Part shown: positions 53,862 through 63,999 of the stretch, one piece after another
Layout of the letters: every line of letters starts with the position of its first letter
Position numbering within the stretch: the first letter of the stretch is position 1
The notes under the pieces: generated by a model
What the model was told of the DNA's origin: nothing
The model's input: the letters and a program-made list of their open reading frames with translations, nothing else
The model's database searches: none
Program-made: the position numbers and the translations under genes
Origin: Flavobacterium sp. CECT 9288
GTDB lineage: Bacteria; Bacteroidota; Bacteroidia; Flavobacteriales; Flavobacteriaceae
Length of the DNA: 64,000 nucleotides
Reading direction: 5' to 3'
NCBI RefSeq assembly: GCF_918731615.1
Contig: NZ_OU957226.1
Location: forward strand, 3,101,501 to 3,165,500

Positions 53862-55862
53862 CTATTTATAACTACGCGTTACTAGTTTAACATTGTCATA
53901 GACTAAAGGTTCCTTATGAAGTATAGCCTCACTTGGTTTACCCATGTATTCCCATGCTGCAACATAAGCATAGTTCTCATCGTCTCGTTGTGCTTCACCA
54001 TCCTCAGATTGGTATTCTTCACGGAAGTGACCTCCACAAGATTCGTTACGGTGCAATGCATCTTTAGCAAACAACTCTCCTAACTCTAAGAAATCAGCAA
54101 CACGACCAGCTTTATCAAGCTCTTGGTTGAAACTGTATGCATCTCCAGGAACTTTTACATCTCTGTAAAACTCTTCTCTTAAAGCTGCAATTTCTTCGAT
54201 TGCTTCAGTTAATCCTTTTGCGTTACGCGCCATACCCACTTTGTTCCACATGATTTTTCCAAGTTTCTTATGGAAATAATCAACAGAATGCGTACCGTTA
54301 TTATTAATTAACTGATCAATACGTGCTTTTACATTTTTCTCAGCTTCAACAAATTCAGGTAAATCAGTAGAAATTTTTCCTGTTTTAATGTCTGGTGCTA
54401 AATAATCACCTATTGTGTATGGCAATACAAAGTATCCATCAGCTAAACCTTGCATTAAAGCCGAAGCTCCAAGACGGTTTGCTCCGTGATCAGAGAAGTT
54501 AGCTTCTCCAATACTGAAACAGCCAGGAATTGTAGTTTGTAAGTTATAATCAACCCAAATACCACCCATAGTATAGTGTACTGCTGGATAAATCATCATT
54601 GGAGTTGTGTATGGATCCTCATCAACGATTTTCTCATACATTTGGAATAAGTTTCCGTATTTATTAGCCACAATAGCAGCTCCTAATTTTGTTACTAACG
54701 CTTTGTCATTGGCATCAAGACCTTTAACATACGCTTGTTCTTTACCGTAACGCTCAATTGCTGCTGCAAAATCTAAGTAAACTGCTTCACCAGTTTTGTT
54801 CACACCAAAACCAGCATCACATCTCTCTTTGGCTGCGCGCGAAGCGATATCTCTAGGCACTAAGTTACCAAATGCTGGGTAACGACGCTCTAAATAATAA
54901 TCTCTGTCAGCTTCGGCGATTTGTGTCGGTTTCAATTTACCTTCACGAATAGCTTGTGCATCTTCTAATTTTGCAGGTACCCAAATACGTCCATCATTAC
55001 GTAATGACTCAGACATCAAAGTCAATTTAGACTGGTGATCACCAGAAACTGGGATACAAGTTGGGTGAATTTGTGTGTAGCATGGGTTAGCAAAGAAAGC
55101 TCCTTTTTTGTGCACTTTCCATGCAGCAGTAGCGTTACTTCCCATGGCATAAGTTGACAAGAAAAATACGTTACCGTAACCTCCAGAAGCAATTACAACT
55201 GCATGTGCAGAGTGACGCTCTAGCTCACCTGTTACCAAGTTACGAGCAATAATTCCTCTTGCTTTACCATCAACAAGAACTAAATCTTGCATTTCGTGAC
55301 GTGTGTATGATTTTATCTTACCACGACCTATTTGACGGTTCATAGCAGAATAAGCTCCTAATAATAATTGTTGACCTGTTTGACCTTTTGCATAAAAAGT
55401 TCTAGCAACTAATGTTCCACCAAAAGAACGGTTATCAAGCAAACCACCGTACTCACGTGCCAATGGCACACCTTGCATAACACACTGGTCAATAATATTT
55501 ACAGAAACTTCTGCAAGTCTATGTACGTTTGCTTCTCTAGAGCGGTAATCTCCTCCTTTTACCGTATCGTAAAACAAACGGAAAGTAGAGTCACCATCAC
55601 CTTGATAGTTTTTTGCTGCGTTGATACCACCTTGTGCAGCAATAGAGTGTGCACGACGAGGTGAATCTTGAAAGCAAAAAGTTTTAACGTTATATCCTAA
55701 TTCAGCTAAAGTTGCAGCAGCAGATCCTCCTGCAAGTCCCGTTCCAACAACAATAATATCAATATTACGTTTGTTAGCTGGGTTAACTAAATTGATGTGA
55801 TTTTTATAATTTGTCCATTTGTCCGCTATTGGACCATTTGGTATTTTTGAATCTAAAGCCAT
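53862..55862 (-). CDS. sdhA: Succinate dehydrogenase flavoprotein subunit
   Basis: A 666-residue SdhA. The FAD motif is [20 protein letters not shown], the flavin-attachment region [20 protein letters not shown] (His precedes), substrate residues near [13 protein letters not shown] and [20 protein letters not shown]. Long form typical of the Bacteroidota enzyme with one cytochrome b subunit. 13 nt after sdhC. Confidence 0.97.
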   Translation of the reverse strand: MALDSKIPNGPIADKWTNYKNHINLVNPANKRNIDIIVVGTGLAGGSAAATLAELGYNVKTFCFQDSPRRAHSIAAQGGINAAKNYQGDGDSTFRLFYDTVKGGDYRSREANVHRLAEVSVNIIDQCVMQGVPLAREYGGLLDNRSFGGTLVARTFYAKGQTGQQLLLGAYSAMNRQIGRGKIKSYTRHEMQDLVLVDGKARGIIARNLVTGELERHSAHAVVIASGGYGNVFFLSTYAMGSNATAAWKVHKKGAFFANPCYTQIHPTCIPVSGDHQSKLTLMSESLRNDGRIWVPAKLEDAQAIREGKLKPTQIAEADRDYYLERRYPAFGNLVPRDIASRAAKERCDAGFGVNKTGEAVYLDFAAAIERYGKEQAYVKGLDANDKALVTKLGAAIVANKYGNLFQMYEKIVDEDPYTTPMMIYPAVHYTMGGIWVDYNLQTTIPGCFSIGEANFSDHGANRLGASALMQGLADGYFVLPYTIGDYLAPDIKTGKISTDLPEFVEAEKNVKARIDQLINNNGTHSVDYFHKKLGKIMWNKVGMARNAKGLTEAIEEIAALREEFYRDVKVPGDAYSFNQELDKAGRVADFLELGELFAKDALHRNESCGGHFREEYQSEDGEAQRDDENYAYVAAWEYMGKPSEAILHKEPLVYDNVKLVTRSYK

Positions 55863-55875
55863 TTATAATTTAATA

Positions 55876-56541
55876 TTAATGATTAAAATGATGAAATAAT
55901 GCAATGAAAATAAAGCCTACAGGAACTACAATTGCAAAAGCATATCCCAATTTGTGTAATGATCTAGAGTATTTATTGTTGAACCCTACAGATTGAAATG
56001 AAGAGTTGAAACCGTGCCACAAGTGTAATGCTAATAATACAAATGAAACACAATAAATAGCAGTACGGATAGGATCAACAAATTTATGTTGCAACTCACC
56101 AAAATAACGAGTCTCATCAAGTGGATTTACCTCTACATACTTGTAAACCATTTCTGGAATCCAAAAATCGTAAAAGTGTAAAAGCATAAAAGCCAATACT
56201 ACTAAACCAGAAATAATCATGTTACGTGATGCCCATGATGAACTAGCTGCACCATTATTTTTTACATATTTAATAGGCCTTGCACTTTTGTTTTGAAGAT
56301 CTAAAACGATACCCATAATAAAGTGAAAAATAACACCTATAATAAGAATAGGTTGAATAACAAACTGCACCAACGGGTTATTTCCCATAAAATGAGAAAT
56401 AGAGTTAAAAGTATCAGGACTAAAAACCGAGGTACTGTTTATAAAAAAATGTTGTGCTAAAAATAAAATTAAGAAAAGTCCAGAAAGCGCCATAGCTACT
56501 TTTTTTGCGATCGATGACTTTAATAATGAAGATTTTGCCAT
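55876..56541 (-). CDS. sdhC: Succinate dehydrogenase cytochrome b subunit
   Basis: A 221-residue single membrane anchor with five helices that binds haem and quinone. It contains KVAMALSGLFLILFLAQHFF, an internal VIFHFIMGIVLDLQN and a C-terminal ALHLWHGFNSSFQSVGFNNK; several His residues inside helices are haem-ligand candidates. Start of the sdhCAB operon. Confidence 0.94.
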   Translation of the reverse strand: MAKSSLLKSSIAKKVAMALSGLFLILFLAQHFFINSTSVFSPDTFNSISHFMGNNPLVQFVIQPILIIGVIFHFIMGIVLDLQNKSARPIKYVKNNGAASSSWASRNMIISGLVVLAFMLLHFYDFWIPEMVYKYVEVNPLDETRYFGELQHKFVDPIRTAIYCVSFVLLALHLWHGFNSSFQSVGFNNKYSRSLHKLGYAFAIVVPVGFIFIALFHHFNH

Positions 56542-56574
56542 AAGAATTTAGTTGTATTAATTTAAAAAATCATA

Positions 56575-56605
56575 CAAAAATAGGGCAATTAGAAATGAAC
56601 TACAA
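56575..56605 (-). promoter_or_regulatory. Promoter of sdhCAB
   Basis: On the minus strand TTG (56605-56603), 20 nt, then a perfect TATTTTTG (56582-56575), about 35 nt before the sdhC ATG. Confidence 0.65.
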
Positions 56606-56660
56606 CCTTTTCGCTATAATTTATAATCATTTTAAAGTGTTACATCACAAAACCAAATAA

Positions 56661-56816
56661 ACCTATATAAATCAATACCTAGAACCCTACAAAAGAAGAA
56701 TTTCGTTAGACAAAACCAAAGAATTTGAAAATCTTTACGAATCAAACAAAAACATAATTCTTAAAAAGATTGGTGTTTTTTACGAGATCAATAATTTGCT
56801 CAAATCAAAAATTTAA
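56661..56816 (+). pseudogene. Possible gene remnant in the sdhC-HMGCS gap
   Basis: Fifty-one uninterrupted codons without an ATG, reading TYINQYLEPYKRRISLDKTK and ending LKSKI then stop. Composition is protein-like, but an open frame of this length can arise by chance in AT-rich DNA. The rest of the 368-nt gap shows nothing else. Confidence 0.25.
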
Positions 56817-56910
56817 ATTTACTAAAAATAGACCGAAGGCAGTTTTAAAAACACAAAATAAAAAAAGATTAGCGCACTTATTTCTAATTTTATAGTCAAA
56901 ATAATTTAAA

Positions 56911-58272
56911 ATGAAGATCGGAATCGATGCCATCACTTTTGATGTTGCAAACATACATTTATCCATTAAAGCTTTGGCGAAAGCCAGAAATATTGACCCT
57001 GAAAAACTAGAAAAAGGTCTCGGATTGCTTAAAATGACTCTACCAGATGTTCATCAAGATGTTGTAGTTTTTGGAGCCAATGCCTTGACCAAGTTAATCC
57101 TAAACCACAACATTGACCTCAGTGAAATAGCCCGGATTTATGTGGGTACGGAAAGCAGTATAGACAACTCCAAACCTATTAGTTCGTTCTTAATTTCATT
57201 GATGGAACAAAAATTTGGCGAAAACACCTTGTCAGAATGCGATGTAGTTGATTTTACTTTTGCTTGCATTGGCGGAGTAGATGCGATGCAAAATTGTATT
57301 GATTTTGTTCGACTCAACCCAACTAAAAAAGCCATTGTGGTTACGACTGATTTTGCTAAATACGATTTGAACTCTACCGGCGAATACACCCAAGGTGCGG
57401 GAGCTGTTGCCCTATTGATCACTTCAAACCCCAGAATTATCGCTTTTGGAGATTTCTGGGCAACGAGTACCAAAGGTGTTTTTGACTTTTTTAAACCCTA
57501 CAGAACTTTATCAAAAACTGCCATAACTGGAAATGAAACAAACGAAGCTTGGTTTGATAATTTGGAAAGCGAAATAGAAATACATAAAGATCAACCTGTT
57601 TTTGACGGTCAGTATTCCAATCAATGTTACATGGATAGAACCCGAGATGCTTATTTTTCGTTCAAAAAATTAAAAAAAACATCTCAAACGGTTTATGACA
57701 CATGGACCAGCATTGTCATGCACTTACCTTACGCATATCAAGGCCGCAGAATGCTAGGTGAAATTTATGCTTTGGATGCCTCCAATAGCACTTTATCAAG
57801 AACAGAAGAAACTACTGTTTACCAACACAAACTGAAAGAAATCAGCAAAAGTGAAGCCTACATAGAATTTGTGTCTAAAAAATTACAGCCCGCCGAACTA
57901 GCTTCGTCGCTGATAGGAAATCTTTATACAGGCTCTATTTTTATGGGCTTATTGTCAACATTAACTCATTTTTACAATACGAAAAAAGAAATTTCCGGAA
58001 GTGTATTTGGTTTTCTGGCGTATGGAAGTGGCTCGAAGTCAAAAGTATTTGAAGGAACCATTCAAGCCGAATGGAAAGAAGCACTGGAGCGTGTAGCCTT
58101 ATTTGAAACCCTCGAAAAGAGTTTTGAAATTGACTTTAAAACTTACGAAAAACTCCATAAAAAAGAACAACACCAAAGTGTTTGTAGCCCAAAAAACGAG
58201 TGGGTTTTAGATCGTATTGAAAGCGAAAAACCCAACTTACTGGGAGCTCGTTATTATAAATGGGTGGAGTAA
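56911..58272 (+). CDS. Hydroxymethylglutaryl-CoA synthase family protein
   Basis: A 453-residue thiolase-fold enzyme. The active Cys119 is in VVDFTFACIGGVDAMQNCID, and GTESSIDNSKPISSFLISLM plus FDGQYSNQCYMDRTRDAYFS are HMG-CoA synthase segments. It should make HMG-CoA from acetyl-CoA and acetoacetyl-CoA for the mevalonate route used by flavobacteria. Single gene with its own terminator. Confidence 0.9.
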   Translation: MKIGIDAITFDVANIHLSIKALAKARNIDPEKLEKGLGLLKMTLPDVHQDVVVFGANALTKLILNHNIDLSEIARIYVGTESSIDNSKPISSFLISLMEQKFGENTLSECDVVDFTFACIGGVDAMQNCIDFVRLNPTKKAIVVTTDFAKYDLNSTGEYTQGAGAVALLITSNPRIIAFGDFWATSTKGVFDFFKPYRTLSKTAITGNETNEAWFDNLESEIEIHKDQPVFDGQYSNQCYMDRTRDAYFSFKKLKKTSQTVYDTWTSIVMHLPYAYQGRRMLGEIYALDASNSTLSRTEETTVYQHKLKEISKSEAYIEFVSKKLQPAELASSLIGNLYTGSIFMGLLSTLTHFYNTKKEISGSVFGFLAYGSGSKSKVFEGTIQAEWKEALERVALFETLEKSFEIDFKTYEKLHKKEQHQSVCSPKNEWVLDRIESEKPNLLGARYYKWVE

Positions 58273-58289
58273 CATACTCTTAAATTAAT

Positions 58290-58344
58290 AAAAAACACAG
58301 ATTTCATCAATTTAATGTACTATTGGCGAAATCTGTGTCTTTTA
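58290..58344. terminator. Terminator between convergent HMGCS and regulator genes
   Basis: AAAACACAGATTTC / GAAATCTGTGTCTTTT stem with a 25-nt loop. Confidence 0.75.
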
Positions 58345-58371
58345 TTATGTAATTACTTTTGAATTCTATTT

Positions 58372-59853
58372 TTAACTAAACTTCGTCATGTATTTCTGGA
58401 CAATAGCTTCGGTGTTTTCATTCCTAATTTTTTGTTCCAATTGAATAGGAGGCGAAGCACGTTCTAAACAATCTTTTACGGCACACGTTTCACAAGTAAC
58501 ACCTACAATTTGTTTTTTTAGCGACTCATTTTCGATGAACTTAAACTTTTTCTTCATTCCTGCTGTCATCAATATTCCAACAGAAATACTTCGGATACAA
58601 TCTGTTTTAAAAGGATCTGGAGTTGCTGACGAGAAAACGAGATACTCATTTTTACTGTTTTCGTAACTAGAGATTTGGGCATCAAAAAAGTGATTTTTTC
58701 CCTGCTTTATAGATTCTTCAATCGTACGTATAGAAACCCATCTCCGGCAGTAATGCTCGTTCATTTCATTAGCATGCGGCTCCTGCTGATTAGTGATGTG
58801 TAACTCCTTTTTTATCTGATAAGTATCCGTTCCTTTTTGGTGCGAAAGTCGTAAGAAAAACAAATTTTTGAGATTAAAATCTTTTGGTAAAATATTAGTC
58901 AAGCGTTGGTAAAAAGACTCAGGAGATACATTAAACTGGTTCATCAACTGAACCATTTGTTGTGGTTTAGGATTTTCTAGAGCTAAGAATACATTTAGCT
59001 CGTCTATAAGATGTTGACGCGGTAACAGCAAAGCACCAGCAAAATAAGAGGCGTAAAAATTATTCAACACCTGGTCAAAATTATCAAATTTTATCCAACT
59101 AAAAGTATACAATCGCTCCTTGATTTCCATGTAGTTGTATGCAATTTCTTTAGCTAAAATAAACGCTTTTTGTCCTTCATCAATATCGTTTGATAGCAAC
59201 AAAGTTTTACTAGAGGGTACAAAAATGGAACGTAAATCACCCAAAGCTTCGTGCTCTGTAAAAATCAACTCTTGTATGGTATATCCATATTCTTCAACAA
59301 GAATAGCCTTAAGCTCTGTGATAGAAATATTAGTGGTTAAGTCTACATGAAACGCTTTACAAAACAAAAGAACTTTCTCCTCTAAATCTTCAAAATAATT
59401 ATTGTGCGCCTCTTGATAAGAACGAAGCGCTGCCAAGAAAAAACTTTCTCTGGTAAGGTTATAGTGTTGCGCAATTTCAATAATGGTACTTATAAAAGCA
59501 TTGACCTTAGCAGGTGCATTGGCAATAATATCAATTAAATCAGCTTCTTGAATTCCAAACAGCTCCAGCGGAATCTCTTTTAAAATTCCTGATTTTAGTA
59601 TTTCACCAATAGGTGCCAAATTATTATCCAGTTTCAACGAAACCATGTGATCATAAGTAACATCTAATTTTTCAGCCAGTAAAATAATCTTATCGGTTTT
59701 AGGATATTTCTTTCCTTTCTCAATTTCGTTCAAATACGATTTGGAGAGCGCTGTGATTTTGGCTAAACCAAATAAAGACAAATTTTTAGCCGTACGTGCT
59801 TGCTTGAGTTTAAGCCCAAAAATAAGCTTGATATAATCTTTCTCTATGTTCAT
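58372..59853 (-). CDS. XRE-family regulator with IrrE-like and ScfR-type domains
   Basis: A 493-residue regulator: N-terminal helix-turn-helix (about 10-65; KQARTAKNLSLFGLAKITAL, then SKSYLNEIEKGKKYP), a central ImmA/IrrE-like part without a clear HExxH (FILAKEIAYNYMEIKERLYT), and a C-terminal domain with CETCAVKDCLERASPP. The plan is that of the RamB/PrpR/ScfR family controlling acetate, propionate and glyoxylate genes via acyl-CoA or fatty acids. It is divergent from aceB-aceA, with a shared control region, so is the likely regulator of the glyoxylate shunt. Confidence 0.88.
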   Translation of the reverse strand: MNIEKDYIKLIFGLKLKQARTAKNLSLFGLAKITALSKSYLNEIEKGKKYPKTDKIILLAEKLDVTYDHMVSLKLDNNLAPIGEILKSGILKEIPLELFGIQEADLIDIIANAPAKVNAFISTIIEIAQHYNLTRESFFLAALRSYQEAHNNYFEDLEEKVLLFCKAFHVDLTTNISITELKAILVEEYGYTIQELIFTEHEALGDLRSIFVPSSKTLLLSNDIDEGQKAFILAKEIAYNYMEIKERLYTFSWIKFDNFDQVLNNFYASYFAGALLLPRQHLIDELNVFLALENPKPQQMVQLMNQFNVSPESFYQRLTNILPKDFNLKNLFFLRLSHQKGTDTYQIKKELHITNQQEPHANEMNEHYCRRWVSIRTIEESIKQGKNHFFDAQISSYENSKNEYLVFSSATPDPFKTDCIRSISVGILMTAGMKKKFKFIENESLKKQIVGVTCETCAVKDCLERASPPIQLEQKIRNENTEAIVQKYMTKFS

Positions 59854-59857
59854 ATCT

Positions 59858-59887
59858 CAAAGATAAGACAAAAAATATTTTCGCCAA
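59858..59887 (-). promoter_or_regulatory. Promoter of the XRE regulator (leaderless)
   Basis: On the minus strand TTG (59887-59885), exactly 19 nt, then TATCTTTG (59865-59858). The ATG at 59853 begins 5 nt after the -7 box, so transcription probably starts at or next to the start codon. Confidence 0.65.
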
Positions 59888-59907
59888 AAAAAATATTTTT
59901 ACATTTT

Positions 59908-59921
59908 AGCGTACGTTCGCT
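59908..59921. promoter_or_regulatory. Palindrome AGCGTACGTTCGCT, candidate operator
   Basis: A 14-bp near-perfect palindrome (one mismatched pair) in the control region between the regulator and aceB, conspicuously GC-rich in AT-rich DNA and just upstream of the regulator promoter. Likely operator of the ScfR-type protein; inference only. Confidence 0.5.
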
Positions 59922-59994
59922 TTTTTTATTAAAAACTTTTTGTATCATTGCAGTGTTAAAAAATAATATTGACAACAAAAAAAGATAATTAGTT

Positions 59995-61614
59995 ATGGAA
60001 ACAGGTCAAAAAACAGAAATTAAAGAAATATATTCAACCAATATGTTAAATTTTTCAATAGAGACTACAGAGCGTTATCCTGAAATTTTAACCGATGAAG
60101 CAATAACATTCCTTTCATTACTTCATGAAAATTTCAATAATGAACGTTTGTTGTTATTACAAAACAGAATAAAACAACAAGATTTATTTGATGCAGGCGC
60201 ACTACCTACTTTTCCATTGGAAACAAAAGAAATTAGAGAAAACAACTGGGAAGCAGCAACTACACCAGATGATCTAGCAGACAGAAGAGTTGAAATAACA
60301 GGGCCTGTAGATCGTAAAATGGTAATCAATGCCCTGAATTCTGGTGCCAAAACTTTCATGGCTGATTTTGAAGACAGCACTTCCCCAACATGGAGCAATC
60401 TTATGACAGGGCAGCAAAACCTGAAAGATGCCGTGAACAAAACAATAACTCTTGAGGATCCTATTAAAAACAAAAAGTACAGTTTAAACGAAAAAACTGC
60501 CGTGTTGTTAGTTCGTCCCAGAGGATTGCATTTGCCTGAGAAGAATATTTTAATTGGCGGCGTACAAACTTCTGGATCACTAATTGACTTTGGGTTGTAT
60601 GCCTTTCACAACTATAAAAAACTTATTGAAGATGGTACAGCACCTTATTTTTACATCCCAAAACTAGAGCATTATCTTGAAGCTAGATGGTGGAACGAAG
60701 TTTTCTTATTTACGCAGGAGTATTTAGGAGTAAAAAAAGGAACTTTCAAAGCAACCGTTTTAATCGAAACTATAACCGCCAGTTTTCAATTGGACGAAAT
60801 TATTTATGAACTGAAAGATCATATTGTTGGTTTGAATTGCGGCCGATGGGATTACATCTTTTCATATATCAAAAAATTACGAAACAATGCTAATTTCATT
60901 GTCCCAAACAGGGATCAAGTAACCATGACAGCTCCATTTATGAGTGCTTATTCACAACTAGTAATTCAACGTTGTCACAAACGAAACATACACGCTATAG
61001 GCGGAATGGCAGCACAAATTCCTATAAAAAATAACGAAGAAGCCAACACTATAGCTTTTAACAAAGTAATTGCCGACAAAGAACGTGAAGTTAAAAATGG
61101 TCATGACGGTACTTGGGTAGCACATCCTGATTTGGTTCCGCTTGCCATGACTGTATTTGACAAATATATGCCTGCCAAAAACCAAATTGATGTAAAAAGA
61201 GAGGACGTTCACGTAACCGAAAGCGATTTACTAGAAACTCCAAAAGGAACCATCACAGAGGAAGGCGTTCGAAAAAACATCAGTATTTCTGTTTTATACA
61301 TTGCCTCATGGCTCAATGGCCAAGGCGCTGCAGCTTTGCATCATTTAATGGAAGATGCTGCAACTGCGGAGATTTCTAGATCACAACTGTGGCAATGGCT
61401 ACAAAACAAAGTTGCGCTAGAAAACGGAAAACAACTAAACACCAATTACTATCATAAACTAGCCATGGAAGAATTTGAAAAAATAAAAAAACTAGTTGGA
61501 GATGAAAATCATGAGAAACAAAAATACATTCTAGCGGAACAATTATTAGATCAACTGGTGGTAAACAAGAATTTCATAGACTTTTTAACCCTACCAGGAT
61601 ACAAATACATTTAA
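59995..61614 (+). CDS. aceB: Malate synthase A
   Basis: A 539-residue malate synthase condensing glyoxylate and acetyl-CoA in the glyoxylate shunt. Class A signature segments are TFMADFEDSTSPTWSNLMTG, KTAVLLVRPRGLHLPEKNI, VLIETITASFQLDEIIYELK (catalytic Glu) and GLNCGRWDYIFSYIKKLRN. Followed by aceA after 64 nt, the standard pair; regulation by the divergent XRE gene is expected. Confidence 0.97.
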   Translation: METGQKTEIKEIYSTNMLNFSIETTERYPEILTDEAITFLSLLHENFNNERLLLLQNRIKQQDLFDAGALPTFPLETKEIRENNWEAATTPDDLADRRVEITGPVDRKMVINALNSGAKTFMADFEDSTSPTWSNLMTGQQNLKDAVNKTITLEDPIKNKKYSLNEKTAVLLVRPRGLHLPEKNILIGGVQTSGSLIDFGLYAFHNYKKLIEDGTAPYFYIPKLEHYLEARWWNEVFLFTQEYLGVKKGTFKATVLIETITASFQLDEIIYELKDHIVGLNCGRWDYIFSYIKKLRNNANFIVPNRDQVTMTAPFMSAYSQLVIQRCHKRNIHAIGGMAAQIPIKNNEEANTIAFNKVIADKEREVKNGHDGTWVAHPDLVPLAMTVFDKYMPAKNQIDVKREDVHVTESDLLETPKGTITEEGVRKNISISVLYIASWLNGQGAAALHHLMEDAATAEISRSQLWQWLQNKVALENGKQLNTNYYHKLAMEEFEKIKKLVGDENHEKQKYILAEQLLDQLVVNKNFIDFLTLPGYKYI

Positions 61615-61678
61615 AAAACAATTGCAATAAAATAAATATCAATAAAATATTAAACACCATTTAAACCATACAAACACT

Positions 61679-62959
61679 ATGAAAACTACCGAAACAAGAA
61701 TTCAAGAATTAGTTGCAGACTGGATTACAAACCCAAGATGGAAAGGCATTGAGCGTCCGTATACTGCTGAAGAAGTTGTTAAATTACAAGGTTCTTACCA
61801 AATAGAACACAGCGTTGCAAGACTTGGAGCTACTACTTTATGGAACAAACTTAATTCGCAAGATTTTGTGGCTGGACTTGGCGCACTTACAGGAAACCAA
61901 GCTATTCAAGAAGTAGAAGCTGGACTTGAAGCTATATACTTGAGCGGATGGCAAGTAGCTGCCGACGCAAATGTAGCCGGCGAAATGTACCCTGACCAAT
62001 CATTATACCCTGCCAATAGTGTTCCGCTTGTAGTAAAACGTATTAACAATGCGCTCTTGAGAGCAGATCAAATACAAGTGGTAAACGGAACTACTGATAA
62101 AAAAGACTACCTAGTTCCTATTGTGGCTGATGCCGAAGCTGGTTTTGGAGGAAATCTAAATGCTTTTGAATTAATGAAATCGATGATCGAAGCAGGAGCA
62201 GCAGGTGTTCACTTTGAAGACCAATTGAGTTCTGCTAAAAAATGCGGTCACCTTGGCGGAAAAGTTTTAGTTCCTACGCAAGAAGCTATCAATAAATTAA
62301 TTGCAGCTCGTTTAGCAGCTGATGTTATGGGAACGCCTACGCTTGTTGTTGCTAGAACTGACGCTGATGCCGCTAATTTATTGACAAGCGATATTGACCC
62401 AAGAGACGCAAAATTCATTACAGGAGAAAAAACTGCTGAAGGCTTTTTTTATGTGAATTGTGGAATTGAACAAGGAATTGACCGTGGATTGAGTTACGCA
62501 CCGTATGCTGATTTAATTTGGATGGAAACTAGTAACCCTGATTTAGCATACGCCAAACAATTTGCAGAAGCTATTCACGCACAATTCCCAGGAAAAATGC
62601 TAGCTTACAATTGCTCTCCATCTTTTAACTGGGCTGCAAAACTATCTGTAGCTGAAATGGAAACTTTTAGAGAAGACCTAGCAGCTATGGGCTATAAATT
62701 TCAGTTCATCACATTGGCTGGGTTTCATGCCTTAAACACAAGTATGTTTGAACTTTCAAAAGCTTACAAAGAAAGAGGAATGGCGGGCTACTCTGAATTA
62801 CAAGAAAGAGAATTTGCTCTACAAAAACACGGCTTCAAAGCGGTAAAACACCAAGGATTTGTAGGGACTTCTTATTTTGATGCGGTACAAAATACTGTAA
62901 CAATCGGAAAATCAAGCACTACAGCCATGAAAGATTCTACTGAAACGGCACAGTTTTAA
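61679..62959 (+). CDS. aceA: Isocitrate lyase
   Basis: A 426-residue enzyme splitting isocitrate to glyoxylate and succinate. The active-site loop [14 protein letters not shown] has Cys189; [19 protein letters not shown] holds the metal-binding Asp and [14 protein letters not shown] the substrate loop. The length is that of the short bacterial form. Strong terminator follows. Confidence 0.97.
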   Translation: MKTTETRIQELVADWITNPRWKGIERPYTAEEVVKLQGSYQIEHSVARLGATTLWNKLNSQDFVAGLGALTGNQAIQEVEAGLEAIYLSGWQVAADANVAGEMYPDQSLYPANSVPLVVKRINNALLRADQIQVVNGTTDKKDYLVPIVADAEAGFGGNLNAFELMKSMIEAGAAGVHFEDQLSSAKKCGHLGGKVLVPTQEAINKLIAARLAADVMGTPTLVVARTDADAANLLTSDIDPRDAKFITGEKTAEGFFYVNCGIEQGIDRGLSYAPYADLIWMETSNPDLAYAKQFAEAIHAQFPGKMLAYNCSPSFNWAAKLSVAEMETFREDLAAMGYKFQFITLAGFHALNTSMFELSKAYKERGMAGYSELQEREFALQKHGFKAVKHQGFVGTSYFDAVQNTVTIGKSSTTAMKDSTETAQF

Positions 62960-62974
62960 ATATCTAAAGAACAT

Positions 62975-63016
62975 AAAAAAACACGATTTCATATGGAATC
63001 GTGTTTTTTGTTTTTT
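62975..63016. terminator. Terminator after aceA
   Basis: AAAAAACACGATTCC-type stem (AACACGATTTC / GAATCGTGTT) with A and T runs on both sides, serving both convergent genes. Confidence 0.85.
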
Positions 63017-63027
63017 GAGAAATGATA

Positions 63028-63999
63028 TTATTTAGATTCAAAAATTTCTAGATCAGCCACTACTTTCTCTTTGGCTTTTTGAATGCTAACTTTGTTTACA
63101 GAAACGGGTAAATAATACTTTCCGTTTTTAGCTGCTTCCCATTTCATTTTTTTGTCTTTAGCCAAAGCTTTTTCAACAATTTCCTTTGGAACGGATAAAT
63201 CATAAACCTGCTTGTTTAATCCTTTTTTGGCCATTACTTTTTGAGAAAAAAGGACTTCTTTATTGCTGTTTTCAATTTGCAACACCACTTCGGCATCTTC
63301 ATTAGAGTAAAACCAAATTTCAGCTTTAGGACCTGTTGGTTTAGCCCAAGCACTCCAACTATTACCCCATTCTCTTGATTTTTTTATCTTTTTCAATTCA
63401 AAAATATGAATAGTAGAAGCTAAAACTTTGTCATTTATATTTTGGACTTGATCCAAATTAACTTTGTAAATAGAGCGCCCATGAGTTCCTATTACAAGAT
63501 CTTTAGCTTTCTTATGAATGACTAAATCATGTACCGCAACATTAGGCATTCCATTGGAGAAATCTTCCCAAGTCTTCCCTCTGTTTAATGAAACATATAG
63601 TCCATTATCAGTCCCTAAATACAATACATTCTCATTGTTTGGATCTTCTGCAATTACATTCACTGGACTTGCAGGAATATTACTTGCTATACTACTCCAA
63701 GTTTGTCCGTAATCATCGGATAGGTAAACATAAGTTGTAAAATCATCATTACGGTATCCATTTAAAGTAGCATAAACGCGTTCTTTTTTATGTGCTGATG
63801 CTGCCACCCTAGTTACCCATAAATTTTGAGGCAGATTTTCTGAAATTTTATTCCAGCTCACACCTCCATCTTTCGTCACCTGAATTAGTCCGTCATCACT
63901 CCCAGTGTATAACAACCCAAATTGCAAAGTACTCTCACTAATCGTGGCTAGTGTACCAAAGGCAACATTACCTTCCTTAACACCTTGGGTCAAATCTGG
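63028..63999 (-). CDS. BNR/sortilin-type beta-propeller protein, C-terminal part (cut by window edge)
   Basis: About 324 residues of a protein whose front lies to the right of the window. Repeats YTGSDDGLIQVTKDGGVSWN, VYLSDDYGQTWSSIASNIP and LYLGTDNGLYVSLNRGKTWE are BNR (Asp-box) blades as in sortilin or photosystem-assembly-like propellers annotated as glycosyl hydrolases; then VIGTHGRSIYKVNL and a beta-rich tail. Probably exported. True enzymatic activity is doubtful without the N-terminus. Confidence 0.85.
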   Translation of the reverse strand, partial: PDLTQGVKEGNVAFGTLATISESTLQFGLLYTGSDDGLIQVTKDGGVSWNKISENLPQNLWVTRVAASAHKKERVYATLNGYRNDDFTTYVYLSDDYGQTWSSIASNIPASPVNVIAEDPNNENVLYLGTDNGLYVSLNRGKTWEDFSNGMPNVAVHDLVIHKKAKDLVIGTHGRSIYKVNLDQVQNINDKVLASTIHIFELKKIKKSREWGNSWSAWAKPTGPKAEIWFYSNEDAEVVLQIENSNKEVLFSQKVMAKKGLNKQVYDLSVPKEIVEKALAKDKKMKWEAAKNGKYYLPVSVNKVSIQKAKEKVVADLEIFESK

